NCBI GenBank assembly: GCA_021794575.1
Contig: JAJYQO010000008.1
Span: forward strand, 1 to 32,841
Length of the DNA stretch: 32,841 nucleotides
From: Pseudomonadota bacterium
Lineage (GTDB): Bacteria; Pseudomonadota; Gammaproteobacteria; Xanthomonadales; Rhodanobacteraceae
Direction of reading: 5' to 3'
Part shown: one piece after another, positions 17,333 to 30,555 of the stretch
Position numbering within the stretch: position 1 is the stretch's first letter
Layout: each line of letters opens with the position of its first letter
Translations under genes and position numbers: made by a program
The notes under the pieces: generated by a model
Seen by the model: the letters and a program-made list of their open reading frames with translations, nothing else
The model's database searches: none
What the model was told of the DNA's origin: nothing

Positions 17333-17363
17333 GATGGGCGTGGTGAGCGATGCCGCGCCCATC
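17333..17363. terminator. Hairpin between convergent genes
   Basis: Perfect 8-bp inverted repeat GATGGGCG / CGCCCATC with a 15-base loop, located between the OmpA-type gene and the end of the broken acetyltransferase gene; the right arm reaches its stop codon. No T-tract on either strand, so it is only a possible bidirectional terminator. Confidence 0.35.
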
Positions 17364-18316
17364 AGCCGCCGATGCCGGCCAGGGCGCCGGCGTCGGCCTC
17401 GAATAGATGTGACGGCCGCCGCAGCCCGGTGTGCAGCAGCGGATTGCGCACCCACACCGCATGCCGGGTGAAGGTGAAGCGCGCGCCCAGGTAGGCTTTC
17501 ACTGCGGGATCGGTCCAGCCGATCACGTAACGATTCAGGCCATGCCGCAGCGCGTACTGCAGGCACGCGGACCAGCTGACGAAAAACAGCCCGAACCATC
17601 GCGCCTCGGGATAGCTGAAACCCACATACTTGTCGATCAGCATGCCGCCGTGCGCGCAGCACAGCTTCCAGCCGATGATGCGGCGCTGGTGCTCGAACAC
17701 GAACACGAATCCGGACAGTGCGGCATCGCAGAACAGGGCATCGAAGAAACCGGCGGACAGTTCGTCGAGGTGGACCTCGCTTTGCGCATGGACCTGGCGA
17801 TACAGGGCGCACGGCTCGGTGCGCCCGCCGCCTCCTGCAGCGGCGTGCTGCCTAGAGCCCGGGTTTCGATATCGAGTCGGCGCGCTGCCTGAGCTTGCGG
17901 CGGATGCCGTAGCAGCGTTTGCCTGAAAAGCGCGGCAGCCATGCGTCGATACTGGGAAAATCCACTGACACGTGCGCCGGCGCTTGACCTTGCAGTAGCA
18001 CGTAGCCGGCCTGCTCGGCGGCGCGCGGCAGGGTGGCGGCGGCGCGGTTGTCATGCGCACGCAACAGCAGCGAATGCTGCGGAATGTCCTGCAGGATCAC
18101 GAATGCATAGCAACGCACGCCAGCGACCGTAGCCAGGCAGCGCGTGCACGCGCTGCCGCGGACGCGGGCATCGGCGATGGTCGGCAAGTCGAATGGCGCG
18201 GCGAATAGCGGCGTGCCGTCACGATCTTGCCGTGTGCTGAAGCCGAGCGGCGGGCAATTGACGAATGCATCGAGCAGCGCCACGGGCTCGATCGCGAATG
18301 CATGCGGGCGGGGCAC
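17362..18316 (-). pseudogene. GNAT/FemAB-like acetyltransferase gene broken by two frameshifts
   Basis: Three reading frames together spell one protein of roughly 315 residues. From ATG 18316 the first frame reads through PSIDAWLPRFSGKRCYGIRRKLRQR. The sequence then continues in a second frame with RLDIETRALGSTPLQEAAG, and finally in a third frame with YRQVHAQSEVHLDEL, FEHQRRIIGWKLC, DKYVGFSYPEARW and YVIGWTDPAVKAYLGARF. The shifts lie near 17880-17887 and 17822-17845; each is consistent with loss of one base. These motifs fit a family of GNAT-fold acyltransferases of unknown substrate. Each frame without the others is incomplete: the first stops at TAG 17852. Either a true pseudogene or two single-base errors in GC-rich sequence. 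Confidence 0.7.
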
Positions 18317-18452
18317 GGCATCCCATGCCGGGGCACAGGCGGCTGCGTTGTCGGGCGCACGGATCTGGGCATCGGCAGTGAGAACAGAAACGGCGTTCTA
18401 AGCTAGCGGCAGCACCCGTGAATGGCGTGCTGAAAGCCAGTGTTGCCGATCC

Positions 18453-22249
<3,797 letters not shown>

Positions 22250-22253
<4 letters not shown>

Positions 22254-23179
22254 GCGTCGGGCTTGCGCGCCAGCAGAGCCAGCACTGCGAAGTGGGGGGC
22301 GCGGCGTTCGCGACTGATGCGCTGGCAGGCGCTCACCGCAAGCCCCGCCTGGCGCGCGTAGTCAGTCAGATCCCCGCAGTGAAAGCCCTGGTTGAGGTGT
22401 CCATATGGCGCCACCGCGGCGGCGTGCGGATGCTGCTCGAGGGTGGTCAGCAGCAGGCGGCCGCCGGGCTTGAGCACGCGCGCGGCCTCGGCAACAGCGC
22501 GCGCCGGCTGCGCGCTGAAGGTCAGCGCATGCAGCATCAGCACCAGATCGAAGCTGGCGTCCGGCAGCTCGAGGGCATGCATGTCCTGCCGCAGCACCTC
22601 GACATTGTGCAGCTTGCCCAGGCGCAGGCGCGCGGCCTCGACCACGCGTTCGCCGAGGTCCACGCAGACGATGTGCTGCGCGTGCGGCGCCAGCAGTTCG
22701 GCCAGCACTCCATCGCCGGACGCCACGTCGAGCACGCTGCCGGTGTCCAGCAACTGCATCATGGCGCGCGCCAGTGTTTCCCATGTGCGGCCCGGGGAGT
22801 AGTGGCGTTCCATGTCGCCGGCCACGCTGTCGGCCCAGCCGCCGGTGCGGCGTTGCGCCAGCACCTGCACCAAACGCTCCCGGTCGCCGGTCAGCAGGCC
22901 GTCGTCCAGCGCCGCACGCAGCGCGTGCAGGATGGCGTCACGTTGCGCTGACTGGCCGCTGTCGGCGCGGTAGTACACGGAAACGCCGGCACGCCGGTCC
23001 AGCACCAGACCGGCTTCGCGCAGCTTGGCCAGATGCGTCGATGCCCGCGGCTGCGCCAGATGCAGCACGGCAGCGATCTCGGCCACGGTCAGTTCTTCCT
23101 GCTCTAGCAAGGCGATCAGGCGCATGCGCGTCGAGTCGGCCAGCAGCCGCAGCAGCGTTGTGGTCTGGTGCAGGTCCAT
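22250..23179 (-). CDS. ArsR-type regulator fused to a SAM-dependent methyltransferase domain
   Basis: A 309-residue two-domain protein. Residues 1-75 form an ArsR winged helix ([23 protein letters not shown], then [15 protein letters not shown]). From about residue 120 there is a class I methyltransferase fold with motif [15 protein letters not shown] (149-162) and a later [16 protein letters not shown] strand. This domain pair, placed directly before metH, matches the SahR-type regulators that sense S-adenosylhomocysteine and control methionine-cycle genes in proteobacteria. The domain may bind ligand instead of catalysing. An inverted repeat overlaps its ribosome binding site, suggesting autoregulation. 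Its stop overlaps the metH start. SahR identity is inferred from architecture and context. Confidence 0.85.
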
Positions 23180-23184
23180 AGAAA

Positions 23185-23208
23185 ATCCTTATATCGCGAT
23201 GCAAGGAT
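23185..23208. promoter_or_regulatory. Candidate operator of the ArsR-methyltransferase/metH operon
   Basis: Inverted repeat ATCCTT-N12-AAGGAT whose centre is the palindrome ATCGCGAT. On the minus strand, the copy next to the gene supplies AAGGA, a Shine-Dalgarno match 7 bases before ATG 23179. A protein bound here would block the promoter end or the leader. ArsR-family proteins bind such dyads as dimers; binding by the adjacent regulator is an inference. Confidence 0.5.
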
Positions 23209-23338
23209 ATTTCACCGCCGAGGGTCGCGGCAAACGCCGCGCATCGAGCGCCGGAGCTGATGGCATGGCACAAGCCCTGGAAGAGCCATCCTCGCCACTA
23301 CAATTACGCGCTTGGATTACCGGAACCAGGTGTCGCGG

Positions 23339-24136
23339 ATGCGCGCGCGGAAGCTGCTGTCATGCGGATTGCTGTCGTTGCTGTTGGCCGCGGGCGCGCA
23401 TGCGGTGGAGACCAGGGCTTTCCGGGTGGGGCAGGCGCCGGGTGCGCGCGGCTTGCCATACCGGATTTACGTGCCGCACGCCGTTCCGCCCGGACAGACG
23501 CTGCCGCTGGTGGTGTTTTTGCATGGTTCGGACCAGGCCGGCACCGACAACGAGCAGCAGATCGCCTACGGGGCCAACGGCGCGTTGGAACTGCTGGACA
23601 ACGCCATCGCCGCGCACATCCCGCTGCTGTTCGCGGCGCCGCAGTCGCCCACCGAGACCTGGCATCCGCGCCAAGTGATGGCGGTGATCGGCGCCATCGA
23701 GGCGCGCTGGCCGGTGGATCGCGACCGCATCTACCTCACCGGCCTGTCTTCCGGCGCCAGCGGCGCCTGGGCCACGGCCAAGGCCTATCCGCGGGCGTTC
23801 GCGGCGCTGGTGCCGATGACCGGGGCCACCACGCTCGCGGGCCTGGCGCGCATCGCGCGCGTGCCGGAGTGGGTGTTCGCCGCGGCCGACGACAACGACA
23901 CCAGCGTGGTCACCGGCTACGGCGGCGCGATGGTGGGCTCGCGCACCGTGGTCGCCGCGCTGCGCCGGCTAGGTGCGCCGGTGTGCTACACCGAGTACCG
24001 CCACGGCCCGTGGCCGGCGACGCACGTGATCTGGCCCGAGGCCTACGACGATCCAGGGCTGCTGCGCTGGCTGCTGGCCCAGCGGCGCGGGCAGCCCTCG
24101 CCGCTGCCGTGTCCGGCGGGCGCTGACGCGCGCTGA
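23339..24136 (+). CDS. Secreted alpha/beta-hydrolase (esterase/PHB depolymerase-like)
   Basis: A 265-residue protein with an N-terminal signal peptide (MRARKLLSCGLLSLLLAAGAHA). It is a serine hydrolase: LVVFLHGSDQAGTDNE forms the oxyanion-hole strand, S137 in the GLSSG nucleophile elbow is catalytic, an aspartate in AAADDND (184-187) is the likely acid, and H229 in ATHVIWPEAYDDPGLLRWLL is the catalytic histidine. The C-terminal pattern matches esterases of the phospholipase/carboxylesterase and PHB-depolymerase-like group. Its substrate is unknown. A TTG nine codons upstream is possible but the ATG gives a better signal peptide. It is divergent from the ArsR-methyltransferase gene across about 160 bp. 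Confidence 0.8.
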   Translation: MRARKLLSCGLLSLLLAAGAHAVETRAFRVGQAPGARGLPYRIYVPHAVPPGQTLPLVVFLHGSDQAGTDNEQQIAYGANGALELLDNAIAAHIPLLFAAPQSPTETWHPRQVMAVIGAIEARWPVDRDRIYLTGLSSGASGAWATAKAYPRAFAALVPMTGATTLAGLARIARVPEWVFAAADDNDTSVVTGYGGAMVGSRTVVAALRRLGAPVCYTEYRHGPWPATHVIWPEAYDDPGLLRWLLAQRRGQPSPLPCPAGADAR

Positions 24137-24229
24137 GCAGCCACAAGGCCTGCGCGCGGCCGCGCGCTACAATTTCCTTTTTCAAACGCCCGTTTGCCAC
24201 GCATGCGGCACCGATTCCGGAGGCTGTCC

Positions 24230-25393
<1,164 letters not shown>

Positions 25394-25400
25394 CTCCCGA

Positions 25401-25437
25401 ATGCCGCGCCGGGCATCCGGCAACCTCGGCGCGGCAT
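25401..25437. terminator. Hairpin between convergent acyl-CoA dehydrogenase and YeiH-type genes
   Basis: Perfect 11-bp inverted repeat ATGCCGCGCCG / CGGCGCGGCAT with a 15-base loop, in the 58-bp gap between two convergent stop codons. There is no T-tract on either side, so intrinsic termination is uncertain, but the position suits a shared terminator. Confidence 0.5.
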
Positions 25438-25451
25438 GGATCGCAGCCGTT

Positions 25452-26549
25452 TCAGATCTGCCCCAGCGCACGCTGCACCAGCAGGCTGCTGACGGCCACC
25501 GCGGCCCACACGCCGGTGCCGAGCAGGATCGGTCGCGCGCCGGTGGCCGCCATCCTGCGCAGATCGGCGGACAGGCCGATCGAGGTCAGCGCCATGACGA
25601 TCATGAACAGCGCCAGTTGCGCCAGTCCCGGCTGTAGCGCCACCGGAACCAGTCCCGCGGTGCGCGCCGCCGAGGCCACCAGAAACCACACGATGAACCA
25701 CGGGAAGATGCGCATCAGGCTGAAGCCCTGCGCACCACCGCGCTTCTGGCGCCAGGCCTCCACGACGGCCAGCACCAGGCATACCGGAATGATCAATGTC
25801 GAGCGCGTCAGCTTGACGATGGTGGCGTAGTCGCCGGCCGCGTGCGAGTAGCTGTAGGCCGCGGCCACCACCGAGGAAGTGTCGTTGATGGCGGTGCCGG
25901 CCCACATGCCGAAGCCGAAGTCGGACAGATGCATCAGGTGGCCGAGAAACGGAAACAGCAGCACCGCCACCAGATTGAACAGGAAGATGGTCGAGATCGC
26001 GAACGCGGTCTCGTGTTCGTCCGCGCGCACGATCGGCGTCACCGCGGCAATGGCCGAACCGCCGCAGATGGCCGTGCCGACACCGATCAGGGTTTTCAGA
26101 TTGCCGGACACGCCCAGCAGCCTGCCGAGTACCCAGGCGGTCAGAAACGCCGCGCTCATGGTCACCAGCGTCACCGACAGCGAGGACAGTCCGGTGTGCA
26201 TCACGGTGCCCAGGCTCAGCCCGAAACCCAGCACCACCACCGACCACTGCAGCACCTGCCGCGCGGCGAAGCGTATGCCGCTGTGGAACACCGCGCCGGG
26301 CGCGCGCAGATTGCGCACGATGATCCCGAACACGATACCGATCACCGGTCCGCCGATCAGCGGTGCGAGACGACCCAGCCACCAGGCGATCAGCGCCATC
26401 ACGCAGACCAGGCCCAGCCCCGGCAACAGCGCGATCAGCGGGTGTGGACCGGGCGGCTCGGGCGCGGTCAGTTCGATGTTGTCGGCGGGGACGACGTGCT
26501 CGATCACGTCCTCGACGGGATCGACGTGTGGGCGCGTGCTGTTGGGCAT
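25452..26549 (-). CDS. YeiH/UPF0324 family membrane protein (putative sulfate exporter)
   Basis: Integral membrane protein of 365 residues with about ten hydrophobic segments. Family motifs are VGTAICGGSAIAAVTPIV, the GFGMWAGTAINDTSSVVAA region and IVMALTSIGLSADLRRM. The family (Cons_hypoth698) is widely annotated as a putative sulfate exporter, but transport has rarely been shown directly. A GTG/ATG start at 26579 would add 10 residues; the ATG at 26549 is chosen because a TATAAA-like -10 box coincides with the upstream start. The N-terminal 45 residues are Pro/Glu/Asp-rich and cytoplasmic. It is convergent with the acyl-CoA dehydrogenase and divergent from the protease-TPR gene. Confidence 0.88.
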   Translation of the reverse strand: MPNSTRPHVDPVEDVIEHVVPADNIELTAPEPPGPHPLIALLPGLGLVCVMALIAWWLGRLAPLIGGPVIGIVFGIIVRNLRAPGAVFHSGIRFAARQVLQWSVVVLGFGLSLGTVMHTGLSSLSVTLVTMSAAFLTAWVLGRLLGVSGNLKTLIGVGTAICGGSAIAAVTPIVRADEHETAFAISTIFLFNLVAVLLFPFLGHLMHLSDFGFGMWAGTAINDTSSVVAAAYSYSHAAGDYATIVKLTRSTLIIPVCLVLAVVEAWRQKRGGAQGFSLMRIFPWFIVWFLVASAARTAGLVPVALQPGLAQLALFMIVMALTSIGLSADLRRMAATGARPILLGTGVWAAVAVSSLLVQRALGQI

Positions 26550-26578
26550 GATCTCGGGTCCATGGACGGCGAGCGGCA

Positions 26579-26584
26579 TTTATA
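26579..26584 (-). promoter_or_regulatory. Possible -10 box of the YeiH-type gene
   Basis: TATAAA on the minus strand, 29 bases before the chosen start at 26549. No convincing -35 element at 16-18 bp spacing was found, so this is weak support used mainly to choose the start codon. Confidence 0.3.
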
Positions 26585-26988
26585 GAAGCCGCGCGGGCGC
26601 CGGCACAGTCCATGTTGCTTATGGGCGCTATCAGCCGCCGTGATGGGCTGCATTGCCATCGTGCAGAAGGACGAGGAACTGCGAGCCGGCCATGCTTAAT
26701 GACGTTACCGTTTTATTTTGTCGTCGACTCTCTGTTCGGATGCTCGTTTATGTGTGGGCTGTCCGCGGGTAGTGCCGTCCGACTATTCGGGCAAGCGGAC
26801 GCGCAAAAAAACGCGCGTCGCTCGTGGATCGCACACCACCGCACAGAGCGTGGCCGCGCCACTGATCACCTGCGGCACGGTCGATGGACGACTACACTGG
26901 CTCGCGGGCGATCTCGCAACGCAACCCGAAGCCGGCAGTCTTCGGAGGAAGGTGCAGGCGTCCACTGGGGTTGCACAGGGGAGCGCTC
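26580..26988. other. 409-bp intergenic region before the protease-TPR gene
   Basis: No gene is supported here. It contains an A/T-rich patch (about 26697-26730), and a perfect 7-bp hairpin GACGCGC / GCGCGTC with an A-rich loop at 26798-26819. A TACACT -10-like hexamer at 26893-26898 has no good -35. AGGGGAG at 26977-26983 is the ribosome binding site of the next gene. Promoters for the divergent YeiH-type and protease genes must lie here. Confidence 0.5.
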
Positions 26989-28713
26989 ATGCGAAGGGTA
27001 AGCCCAGCATGGTTCATCGTGCCGCTGCTGCTGGCGACGTCCGCGAGTGCGGAGACCGCCAGCCAAGTGTTCCAGCAGGTCTCGCCCAGTGTCGTCGTGG
27101 TGCTGACCTACAACGCCGCCGGCAAGGCCGTCGAACTGGGCAGCGGGGTCAAGCTGCCGGACGGCAGCGTGGCCACCAACTGCCACGTGCTCAAGGACGG
27201 TACGCGCTACCGCGTGCGTTATCAGGGCAAGGACTACCGCGCGCAACTGGACAAGGCCGACTGGAACCGCGATGTCTGTTCGCTCAGCGTACCCGGCCTG
27301 CCGGCGCCGCCGGTGGTACTGGGCAGCACCAAAACATTGCAGGTAGGCGCCCCGGTGTACGCCATCGGCACGCCCGAGGGCCTGCAGCGCACGCTGTCCG
27401 AGGGCATCGTCTCCAGCCTGCGCCCGGTGAGCGGCGGCAGCTACATCCAGACTACCGCCGCCATCTCGCCGGGTTCGAGCGGCGGCGGCCTGTTCGACGA
27501 TCACGGCCGCTTGCTGGGCCTGACCAGTTTTTTCATCAGCAAAGGCCAGCAACTCAACTTCGCCCTGCCGGTGGAATGGATCGAGGCATTGCCTCAACAC
27601 GCGACGCCGCGGGTGACGGCCGGCACCAGCGAGATCGAATGGCTGAATCGTGCGGCGGCGCTCGAAAGCAAGAAGGACTGGCAGGGGCTGCAGGCGCTTG
27701 CCGATCGGTGGGTCAAAGCTCAGCCGCACAACGCAACGGCCTGGTTTGCGCTGGGTGAGGCCGATGACAACCTTAGCCAGTACGCGCAGGCCATCGAAGC
27801 CTACCGCCAAGGGCTGAAGATCAATCCGGAGTCTGCGTTCACTTGGTACAACGTGGGCTCTGACTATGACTACGTTGGGCAGTATGCACAGGCCATCGAT
27901 GCCGACCGCCGGGCGCTGCAGATCAACTCGCAGGATGCCGATGCTTGGATCAACCTGGGCAGTGCCTATTTCGGCGCGGGCCAGTACGTGCAAGCCATCG
28001 ATGCCTACCGCCAAGCGCTGCAGATCAATCCGCAGGTTCTGATAGCCTGGGTCAGGCTGGGCGATGCCTATGACGTCGCTGGGCAGTATGCACAGGCTAT
28101 CGATGCCTACCGGCGGGCGCTGCAGATCAACCCGCAGACTTTGAAATTATGGGGCAGCTTGGGTCTCATACAAGTCTGGGCCAGGCTGGGCGATGCCTAT
28201 GAAGACGCGGGCCAGTGCGCGCAGGCCATCGATGCCTACCGGCGGGCGCTGCAGATCAACCCGCGGGATGCCCAAACCTGGATCAACCTGGGCATTGCCT
28301 ATTTCGGCGCGGGCCAGTACGCGCAGGCCATCGATGCCAACCGCCAGGCGCTGCAGATCAACCCGCAGCTTGCCCAAGCCTGGACCAACCTGGGCAGTGC
28401 CTATGACGGCGCGGGCCAGTACGCGCAGGCCATCGATGCCGAACGTCAGGCGTTGCAGATCAATCCGCAGGATGTCGAGGCCTGGAATAACCTGGGCGGT
28501 GCCTATGAAGGCGCTGGCCAGTACACGGAGGCCATCGATGCCGAACGTCAGGCGCTGAAGATCAACCCGCAGCTATCCACTGCCTGGTTCCTGCTTGGCC
28601 TCACGTACTCGTTGGCTGGCCGGCAGAATCAGGCGCTGGCGGTCTATCAGCACCTGAAAACACTCGATCCCGTCTTGGCGCAGAAGCTGTTCGATCAGAT
28701 CGTGCCAAAGTGA
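26989..28713 (+). CDS. Secreted trypsin-like serine protease with nine TPR repeats
   Basis: A 574-residue protein with a signal peptide (cleavage near ASA-ET, residue 21). Residues about 24-200 form an HtrA-like trypsin fold with a full triad: H66 in ATNCHVL, D95 in NRDVCSL and S164 in SPGSSGGGLF. There is no PDZ domain; instead, nine 34-residue tetratricopeptide repeats run from about residue 249 to 563, with consensus AW-x2-LG-x-AY-x3-GQYAQAIDAYRQALQINPQ. Repeat five carries nine extra residues. TPRs bind protein partners, so it may be a periplasmic protease with a docking array; targets are unknown. AGGGGAG is 5 bases before the ATG. A Sel1-repeat protein gene follows 78 bp downstream on the same strand. 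Confidence 0.86.
   Translation: MRRVSPAWFIVPLLLATSASAETASQVFQQVSPSVVVVLTYNAAGKAVELGSGVKLPDGSVATNCHVLKDGTRYRVRYQGKDYRAQLDKADWNRDVCSLSVPGLPAPPVVLGSTKTLQVGAPVYAIGTPEGLQRTLSEGIVSSLRPVSGGSYIQTTAAISPGSSGGGLFDDHGRLLGLTSFFISKGQQLNFALPVEWIEALPQHATPRVTAGTSEIEWLNRAAALESKKDWQGLQALADRWVKAQPHNATAWFALGEADDNLSQYAQAIEAYRQGLKINPESAFTWYNVGSDYDYVGQYAQAIDADRRALQINSQDADAWINLGSAYFGAGQYVQAIDAYRQALQINPQVLIAWVRLGDAYDVAGQYAQAIDAYRRALQINPQTLKLWGSLGLIQVWARLGDAYEDAGQCAQAIDAYRRALQINPRDAQTWINLGIAYFGAGQYAQAIDANRQALQINPQLAQAWTNLGSAYDGAGQYAQAIDAERQALQINPQDVEAWNNLGGAYEGAGQYTEAIDAERQALKINPQLSTAWFLLGLTYSLAGRQNQALAVYQHLKTLDPVLAQKLFDQIVPK
27733..28677 (+). repeat. Array of nine ~102-bp TPR-coding repeats
   Basis: Nine in-frame units of 102 bp (one of 129 bp) encode the TPRs of the protease. 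Several units share long stretches of near-identical DNA, such as CAGGCCATCGATGCC and GCGCTGCAGATCAACCCGCA, so they probably expanded by recent duplication. Such DNA is prone to gain or loss of units by recombination. Confidence 0.85.
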
Positions 28714-28791
28714 GCGGCGGGTAGTAGCTGTCATTGTAACATTGTGAGGTTTTGTTGATACTGCGACACTAAAGTGTGGAGGCGTAGATCG

Positions 28792-29616
28792 ATGAATTGG
28801 TTGGTTATCTCAACAGTTATGGCCGGCACCATCGCACTGATGGGCATAGCGTGTGCCAAAGAACCCGCTAACACAAATCACTACGATAGCGTCAATATGC
28901 TTCGTCGATCGGCGGAGGCTGGAAATTCAGATTCGCAGGTGAAACTTGGTTATGAATATTACCGGGCGATTGGTGTACCTCGTGATTATACCAAAGCCAT
29001 GAAGTGGTTCCGTCTAGCCGCCGCACATGCAAATAGCGACGCGGAATTTTATATTGGCGTTATCTATGATGACGGCGATGGTGTGAAGTCAGACCCAGTT
29101 GAAGCCGTCAAGTGGTATCGACGAGCGGCATCAACCGGGAACCTAGCAGCCCAATTTAACTTGGGGGCAGCTTATGACTTCGGTCACGGTACACGTCAAG
29201 ACTACAATTTAGCTATGAAGTGGTATCGTATTGCTGCCAAGAGGAACTTTGCCGCCGCTCAATTCTTTCTTGCGCATATGTACTACTTGGGGCACGGCGT
29301 GCAAAAGAACTATGCTGAAGCAGCTAAGTGGTATTTGAGATCAGCAAAAAATGGGTTTGCCGCCGCCGAATTCAAGCTCGGAGTTATCTATGCGGGTGGC
29401 CAAGGTGTGCCACTTGATTTTTCTGCTGCATATTTCTGGACAGCAGTAGCAAAAGATAACCAAGGTGCGAGTAGCCAAATTCAGTCTGACGCAGTTAACA
29501 ATCTTTCAATTATAGCGTCTCAATTGAGCAACGCAGAGATCAAAAGGCTAAGAGCAAGGGCCGCAATATGGGTCAAAAGCCACCCGTATAACGATTGTCC
29601 GGAATGTCGCGGCTGA
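28792..29616 (+). CDS. Sel1-repeat protein, exported
   Basis: A 274-residue protein with an N-terminal signal peptide (about residues 1-22, ends near IACAK) and five Sel1-type repeats of about 36 residues between residues 35 and 215. Typical units are AMKWFRLAAAHANSDAEFYI, EAVKWYRRAASTGNLAAQFN and EAAKWYLRSAKNGFAAAEF. The C-terminal 55 residues are outside the repeats and end in HPYNDCPECRG with two cysteines. Sel1 proteins act as adaptors; its partner is unknown. TGGAGG lies 9 bases before the ATG. The codon use is far more A/T-rich than in the genes around it, which suggests acquisition from another source. A role with the upstream protease is only suggested by proximity. Confidence 0.82.
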   Translation: MNWLVISTVMAGTIALMGIACAKEPANTNHYDSVNMLRRSAEAGNSDSQVKLGYEYYRAIGVPRDYTKAMKWFRLAAAHANSDAEFYIGVIYDDGDGVKSDPVEAVKWYRRAASTGNLAAQFNLGAAYDFGHGTRQDYNLAMKWYRIAAKRNFAAAQFFLAHMYYLGHGVQKNYAEAAKWYLRSAKNGFAAAEFKLGVIYAGGQGVPLDFSAAYFWTAVAKDNQGASSQIQSDAVNNLSIIASQLSNAEIKRLRARAAIWVKSHPYNDCPECRG

Positions 29617-29853
29617 TTGACTAAGACCGCTATGTGTCAGATATACGCCGACGGGCCGGGACGCCCGCCTAGGCGGACGCGTATCGTTCCGCCGTTGCGG
29701 GCAATCTCAGGCGGCAGCGGTGAAACTGGTGGCGCGGTTGCGCGGGGCGTGGGTGGAGGTGCGGATGGTAGGGTGAATGATCAGCAACCGCCTGTAGGCT
29801 CAAGGCAAGAGCATCAAGCGAGCGGTGTTGACGGGACGCTTCCCGCAGATTGG
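29617..29853. other. Intergenic region with palindrome and possible transposase remnant
   Basis: No intact gene is supported between the convergent Sel1 and PLD-like genes. It returns to high GC. It contains the perfect palindrome CCGCCTAGGCGG (29665-29676). A 21-codon frame at 29711-29776 encodes KLVARLRGAWVEVRM, which faintly resembles the KRL-x-RLR-x-x-W-x-x-V region of IS1380-type transposases; this is a weak match. Confidence 0.3.
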
Positions 29854-30555
29854 TTAGGCCGATTTGGAGCGCGCAGTACGCTCGCGGAGCAAACCAACCT
29901 GTTTAATGAAGTTACGTCGGTCTTCTTCTGGAAGCTCAAGAATGAACGTGTACTTATTACCCAATCCATTGAATGATGCTCCGACAACAAATGCACGTGT
30001 GTAATCGACAATCCATACTCGATCATGAAGTTCTTCTGTCTTTCGACAGGTCAACCTTATGCCGCGGTCCTGGCATAATTTGGTGAATCCCTCCGCAACT
30101 TTAACGTCTCGCTTTCTTGGTTTTACAAACAGTTCGATGGCCTCGACGGTTTTCGGGATTACGTCTTTAACACAAGCTAGGTAGCCTTCTGTTGATGCCT
30201 TGCTGTTGGATAGCAAGAAATAGGGATCACAGATGACAAGCTGTTTAGCCCCAGAAAAACCGCGGGACATGTGTTCAATTGCCTCACATCTGGCAGCATC
30301 TCCGACACCCGTCATCAGCTGCATAATGTTGCTGCCTTCTTCGCTGGCCATGCGGCATGAAGCAGTGGGACGCTCCAGGAGCGCATCCACTTTTCGTTCT
30401 AAGCGACGAAGGCGATATTCAAACTCTTTATTCCAGAAAGGGTAAAGGAGCCCCTCACTACAAATTTTCCGCAGCGCATCACGATCACTGTCGCTGTGCT
30501 CAACAATTGCAATCAACTCTTTCAGGTGTTCGATCAGAAGTTCTTTGCGTGGCAT
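29854..30555 (-). CDS. Phospholipase D-like domain protein with one HxR motif
   Basis: A 233-residue cytoplasmic protein. Residues 1-62 are helical and charged (possible coiled coil near 44-62). From about residue 100 there is a PLD-like fold: KQLVICDPYFL, then the catalytic-type motif HDRVWIVD (H177, R179, D184) and GASFNG with N196. This fits H-x-K-x4-D followed by G-x-S-x-N, but arginine replaces the lysine. Only one motif is present, so a dimer would be needed for activity, as in single-motif nucleases. Similar small PLD-like proteins occur in defence regions, but no function is shown. GGGGAG sits 7 bases before ATG 30555; a GTG at 30582 is an alternative. The gene is A/T-rich compared with the core genome. 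Confidence 0.68.
   Translation of the reverse strand: MPRKELLIEHLKELIAIVEHSDSDRDALRKICSEGLLYPFWNKEFEYRLRRLERKVDALLERPTASCRMASEEGSNIMQLMTGVGDAARCEAIEHMSRGFSGAKQLVICDPYFLLSNSKASTEGYLACVKDVIPKTVEAIELFVKPRKRDVKVAEGFTKLCQDRGIRLTCRKTEELHDRVWIVDYTRAFVVGASFNGLGNKYTFILELPEEDRRNFIKQVGLLRERTARSKSA

Noticed and set aside
27733-28677. Regularly spaced repeats considered as a CRISPR array
   Set aside because: Units are 102 bp, in-frame and encode TPRs; there are no short identical repeats with unique spacers.
29617-29976. Plus-strand 119-codon frame after the Sel1 gene
   Set aside because: Overlaps the end of the better supported PLD-like gene; no ribosome binding site or domain, and residues are low-complexity Gly/Arg.
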